8,632 nucleotides of DNA from NCBI GenBank assembly GCA_964246705.1, contig CAXTRQ010000237.1, positions 1-8,632 of the forward strand. Direction: 5' to 3'. The notes beneath the pieces were generated by a model. That model was not told the origin of the DNA and made no database searches. It saw only the letters and a list, made by a program, of their open reading frames with translations. Shown here piece by piece: positions 6,480 through 8,632 of the stretch. A program made the position numbers and the translations under genes. The DNA is from DASZCR01 sp964246705. GTDB taxonomy: Bacteria; Acidobacteriota; Blastocatellia; Pyrinomonadales; Pyrinomonadaceae. How positions within the stretch are numbered: the stretch's first letter is position 1; each line of letters begins with the position of its first letter.

Positions 6480-6577
6480 AACGCTTGAGTTGACCGGGCG
6501 GGAGACAATGAAACAAGCATCCAGTCTTGCGGATGACATGCAAGCTGATTCGGCTCCGGTTCGATGTGTTGTTAGAT
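6476..6577 (-). other. attC recombination site 3 (deaminase cassette)
   Basis: On the minus strand R'' is ATCTAAC (6577-6571) and R' is GTTATGC (6482-6476), 102 bases apart end to end. Inside the boxes ACCGG pairs with CCGGT at matching distance from both ends; the rest of the arms is weakly paired, making this the least regular of the three sites. The deaminase stop codon TAA is formed by R'' itself, a common arrangement in integron cassettes. IntI cleavage would fall between the G and TT of R' (6482/6481), which sets the left end of the deaminase cassette. Confidence 0.65.
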
Positions 6578-6988
6578 GTCGTCAAAATCAGGAGCCACAT
6601 ATGCGCCCGGCAGAAGATTTCTAGCCTCCGTTCGAGCTACGCCATCCGAATCATTGTAGATAACCATTGCTTCCGGCGCATAATCCAACAACATCTGCCG
6701 ACAATTACCACATGGAGAAAGAACCATATAACCATCACCACGATTGCAGACAGCAACTATGGCAAGAATCTTTCTTTCACCCTGACTTAAAGCTGCTCCC
6801 AGAGCAATCGGTTCAGCGCATACCCCATAACCGCTTGATTCAACATTGACTCCAGTATAAATCTGGCCGGAAGAACAAAGGACGGCTGCGCCAACAGAAT
6901 GCCTAATCGGATGGGCATTCTTTTGCAACACTTCGATGGAAGCGTCAATTAGAAGTTGCTGATTTATCTCAATCTCAGAGTCATTCAT
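6572..6988 (-). CDS. Cytidine deaminase-family protein, blasticidin-S-deaminase-like
   Basis: The product has 138 residues, the normal size of tetrameric zinc-dependent nucleoside deaminases. Zinc ligands are Cys57 of C57-A-E59 and Cys93 and Cys96 of PCGNC (92-96); Glu59 is the catalytic proton shuttle. GVNVESSGYGVCAEP is the substrate and zinc loop. Features nearer to blasticidin-S deaminases than to housekeeping Cdd are CAEPIALG in place of CAER, ILAIVAV, SPCGNCRQMLLDYAPEA, and NDSDGVARTEARNLLPGAYV near the C-terminus. It may deaminate cytidine or a cytosine-containing nucleoside antibiotic; substrate is inferred. A longer frame to 7078 is an artefact of reading through attC2. Starts at 7009 (inside attC2), 6994 and 6988 are possible; 6988 is chosen for a trace of GGATTATGACC upstream, so start confidence is low. 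The stop codon is part of attC3. Confidence 0.85.
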   Translation of the reverse strand: MNDSEIEINQQLLIDASIEVLQKNAHPIRHSVGAAVLCSSGQIYTGVNVESSGYGVCAEPIALGAALSQGERKILAIVAVCNRGDGYMVLSPCGNCRQMLLDYAPEAMVIYNDSDGVARTEARNLLPGAYVAPDFDDI

Positions 6989-7005
6989 GGTCATAATCCG
7001 AAAGC

Positions 7006-7092
7006 GCATAACGCTCGGTATCACCCGCGCCCCCACGCGACGGGCATGAGAGGCAACGGGGCGGGGCGTCGGGTGCATTCCGAGCGTTAGAT
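7006..7092 (-). other. attC recombination site 2 (TPM cassette)
   Basis: R'' is ATCTAAC (7092-7086) and R' is GTTATGC (7012-7006) on the minus strand. TAACGCTCGG (7009-7018) and CCGAGCGTTA (7080-7089) form a perfect 10-bp outer stem. Then CACCCG (7022-7027) pairs with CGGGTG (7070-7075), and CGCCCC (7028-7033) with GGGGCG (7063-7068), leaving a few unpaired extrahelical bases of the kind integrases use to choose the strand. The site begins 4 bases after the TPM stop codon. This is the clearest attC in the window. Confidence 0.9.
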
Positions 7093-7096
7093 GGCG

Positions 7097-7882
7097 TTAC
7101 CAACTTGAATCTGAACCGCCGCCACCGAAATCACTCCCCCCGCTGTAGCTCGATTCGGATGAAGAACTCGACGATGAACTGCTTGATGATGAATCGTCGT
7201 TTCTCGGCGTGTAGTAACTGTTTTCCGTGTGCCCCGCAGCTATCCATGCCTTTTTGTTCCCTTTCAGAATATAAATTACGAGCAAAATAAGACCTAGTGA
7301 AGAAATGAGGATGGAAGCGTTAACGATGAAAAACCACCACGGCTTGCCGGGGTTGCTCGCAGGTCGGTTCGCCGTAGTCTGGGGTACATAAACCCCGCTC
7401 AGCCGGTCAAGAATCATTCCCATCCCCGCAGATAAGCCTCCGCCGAAATCGCCTTTCTTAAAACTTTCATTCATCCGGCGACTTATTTCGCCCGTCACTG
7501 CGTCCGGCAGTTCTGCTTCGATGTGTCGGGATGTTCTAAACGCGGTTTTGCGATCTTTGATGGCAACCAGAATCAGAAGACCGCGAACCTCATTATCTTT
7601 GGAGCCGATGCCCCACGAGCGAGCCATGCGCATGGAATAATCGAAACTGTCTTCGCCTTGCAATGAGTCAATCGTGACCACGGCGATTTCTGTTTTGTAT
7701 TCATCTTTCAGTTTTTGTGCTTGCGCCTGTATCTCAGCCTTCTTTTCATCCGAGATGACGCCAGCGAAGTCGTGGACAAAGGCCCCCGGCATCGGCGTAG
7801 GTTGTACCACTTCGGCTAATGCACATAGAGGAAGCATCAAAACCCATAGAAGACTTATTGTCCGAACCAATACGTTTTTCAT
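7097..7882 (-). CDS. TPM-domain membrane protein (YgcG-like) with serine/glycine-rich tail
   Basis: The 261-residue product starts with a signal peptide (1-23, MKNVLVRT...LCALA). A TPM domain (PF04536) covers about 35-162: FVHDFAGVISDEKKAEI, TEIAVVTIDSLQGED, RSWGIGSKDNEVRGLLILVA and the ISRRMNESFKKGDFGGGL end. One membrane helix follows at about 184-206 (IVNASILISSLGLILLVIYIL), then a low-complexity tail with twelve consecutive serines (231-242) and GGGGSDSSW at the end, a common finish in YgcG-like proteins. The TPM domain would face the periplasm or cell exterior. Family members have been linked to photosystem II repair and to phosphatase activity, but most bacterial roles are unknown. The start is fixed by GAGGAGG just upstream of ATG 7882; an in-frame extension to 8002 is only translated attC1. 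The stop lies 4 bases before attC2. Confidence 0.85.
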   Translation of the reverse strand: MKNVLVRTISLLWVLMLPLCALAEVVQPTPMPGAFVHDFAGVISDEKKAEIQAQAQKLKDEYKTEIAVVTIDSLQGEDSFDYSMRMARSWGIGSKDNEVRGLLILVAIKDRKTAFRTSRHIEAELPDAVTGEISRRMNESFKKGDFGGGLSAGMGMILDRLSGVYVPQTTANRPASNPGKPWWFFIVNASILISSLGLILLVIYILKGNKKAWIAAGHTENSYYTPRNDDSSSSSSSSSSSSESSYSGGSDFGGGGSDSSW

Positions 7883-7903
7883 AAATCCTCCTCGTCCAGC
7901 GCG

Positions 7904-8007
7904 TTCTAACGCCCGCATTAACCGGGCGCGACGAACCCTGATTATTAATGGAGTCTCGCGCATGAAAGCACCGCTATTCGCGCTCGGCTGCATGGCGGGC
8001 ATTAGAT
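7904..8007 (-). other. attC recombination site 1 (reductase cassette)
   Basis: On the minus strand R'' is ATCTAAT (8007-8001), with the usual final C changed, and R' is GTTAGAA (7910-7904), with the final Y changed. GCCCGC (7911-7916) pairs with GCGGGC (7995-8000), and CTAA with TTAG outside it. CCGGGCGCGA (7922-7931) pairs with TCGCGCTCGG (7978-7987) at 9 of 10 positions. The 46-base loop is larger than in attC2. R'' lies 93 bases past the reductase stop, and R' 21 bases before the TPM start. The substitution in the AAC core of R'' may weaken recombination. Confidence 0.8.
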
Positions 8008-8049
8008 GGCGTTCCGCAACTCATTGCGACGGCCCGACTTGCGCGTAGC

Positions 8050-8082
8050 GGCTTGCAGACGAGACCGCCGCAAGCCTTGCGG
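8050..8082. repeat. Alternative hairpins in the reductase 3' region
   Basis: CCGCAA (8068-8073) pairs with TTGCGG (8077-8082) around a 3-base loop. Alternatively GGCTTGC (8050-8056) pairs with GCAAGCC (8070-8076). The two folds share bases and exclude each other. They lie between the reductase stop and attC1. No T-run follows, so a terminator role is weak. Confidence 0.35.
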
Positions 8083-8099
8083 ACAGCCTAAGTCACCGC

Positions 8100-8632
8100 C
8101 TATCTTCGCACCTCGTAACGAAGCGCCACCATGCCGCTCTTGTAGGCTTTGACCTCCGCCAGATGCAGGGCGATGTCTCTATCGAGCTTGTCGAAGAATT
8201 GGATCCCATCACCAATCAAGATCGGTAGGATTGAATAACGAACTTCGTCGGCTAGCCCGAGACGAAGGCATTCGGCAGAGACTACACCGCCCCCTACAAA
8301 CCAGATAGAACGGAACGTTGGCCGCAGGCGCTCATTCACGAACTGCGCGAGATCGCCTGAGTAGAACTCGACAGTACCCCGGGTCTGCGGCAGCTCGCGA
8401 CGAGTGAGGACAAAGGTAGGTTTGTCGCCGTATGACCACCCCAACCCTTTGGCCTCAAAACTCAACGCGGTCTCATAAGTTCGCGATCCCATGACGTAGC
8501 AGTCGATCGTCCGGAGGAACTCCGCGACGGCCTCCGGCGCCAGTACCTCGCCGCCCTCGAAGCGATCGGACGTCTCCAGCCAGTCGACGCGCCCGTCCTT
8601 TCGCGCGATGAAGCCGTCGAGGCTCGCCGCCA
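8100..8632 (-). CDS. RibD C-terminal/dihydrofolate reductase-family protein, N-terminus beyond the right edge
   Basis: The frame is open to the right edge, giving 177 visible residues from AASLDGFIARKDGRVDWL, the conserved second segment of RibD_C-type (PF01872) single-domain reductases, to EVRR. An internal ATG at 8492 is not the start, because family sequence continues upstream. Conserved landmarks are CYVMGSRTYE (nucleotide-binding region, like GRRTYE), IWFVGGGVVSAECLRLGLAD (glycine-rich NADPH loop followed by helix) and the strand YSILPILIGDGIQFF. Perhaps only 8-12 residues are missing. These proteins are NADPH-dependent reductases related to the RibD reductase domain and to DHFR, but most stand-alone members have no proven substrate; trimethoprim resistance cannot be assumed. 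It is the first visible gene of the cassette array and is followed by attC1. Confidence 0.85.
   Translation of the reverse strand, partial: AASLDGFIARKDGRVDWLETSDRFEGGEVLAPEAVAEFLRTIDCYVMGSRTYETALSFEAKGLGWSYGDKPTFVLTRRELPQTRGTVEFYSGDLAQFVNERLRPTFRSIWFVGGGVVSAECLRLGLADEVRYSILPILIGDGIQFFDKLDRDIALHLAEVKAYKSGMVALRYEVRR

Larger units (their letters stand above)
6476..8632 (-). mobile_element. Integron gene-cassette array (at least three cassettes), read right to left
   Basis: Three successive minus-strand genes are each followed by an attC: reductase then attC1 (7904-8007), TPM protein then attC2 (7006-7092), deaminase then attC3 (6476-6577). Using the G/TT cleavage point, the TPM cassette spans 7012-7909 and the deaminase cassette 6482-7011. 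The reductase cassette runs off the right edge. All genes share one orientation, and the two complete cassettes show no visible promoter, as expected when a single promoter upstream of the array drives expression. No integrase gene or attI is present; they would lie to the right if they exist. Confidence 0.8.

Noticed and set aside
6314..6520. 68-residue minus-strand ORF overlapping attC3
   Set aside because: It begins inside attC3 and competes with another open frame over the same bases; it has no ribosome site.
6995..7078. N-terminal extension of the deaminase (30 residues beginning MHPTPRPV)
   Set aside because: It is a translation of attC2. The family begins near MNDSEIEI, and no ribosome site supports the upstream start.
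7883..8002. N-terminal extension of the TPM protein (40 residues beginning MPAMQPSA)
   Set aside because: It translates attC1. The internal ATG at 7882 has a strong GAGGAGG site and begins a proper signal peptide.
1..8632. CRISPR array, rRNA, or replication origin
   Set aside because: No regularly spaced repeats, rRNA-like sequence or iteron/DnaA-box cluster was seen on either strand.

Overview
The window is a mosaic of accessory DNA from a bacterium using the standard genetic code. No sequence identifies the taxon. The mixture of phage tail remnants, an IS110-type transposase remnant, a secreted MopE-like metal-binding protein, an AT-rich type II restriction-modification (R-M) locus and integron gene cassettes suggests a free-living, probably Gram-negative, environmental bacterium, or a metagenomic contig.

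Layout. Positions 1-2050 (+ strand) hold decayed phage tail genes. A tape-measure-like frame is broken by two in-frame stops. It is followed by an unrelated AT-rich segment, then the 3' end of a beta-helical tail spike or fibre. A hairpin resembling a Rho-independent terminator (2121-2155) and an 18-bp perfect palindrome follow. At 2546-2881 is a small exported cysteine-rich protein with a DxDGDG...CxGDC metal-binding motif and its own promoter and ribosome site. Positions 2887-2954 form a nested inverted repeat. Positions 3040-3432 are the C-terminal remnant of an IS110-family transposase.

From 3514 onward every gene is on the minus strand. An AT-rich R-M operon (3514-6234) has its own promoter: a PD-(D/E)xK-like, probably AccI-type endonuclease gene that carries a frameshift, overlapping by 14 bases an intact N6-adenine methyltransferase gene. 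The methyltransferase is therefore probably orphaned.

Positions 6476-8632 are an integron cassette array read right to left: a RibD_C/DHFR-like reductase (cut by the right edge), attC, a TPM-domain (YgcG-like) membrane protein, attC, a cytidine/blasticidin-S-type deaminase, attC. Each attC pairs an ATCTAAC-like R'' box at or just past a gene end with a GTTATGC or GTTAGAA R' box. The TPM and deaminase cassettes have no visible promoter and are probably read from upstream, beyond the right edge. No integrase is in view, so this is either the inner part of an integron or a cluster of attC sites lacking an integrase.

Most notable are the three attC sites and what they say about gene starts and ends, the deaminase that resembles blasticidin-S deaminases, the broken endonuclease beside an intact methyltransferase, and two structured repeats that the genes do not explain.
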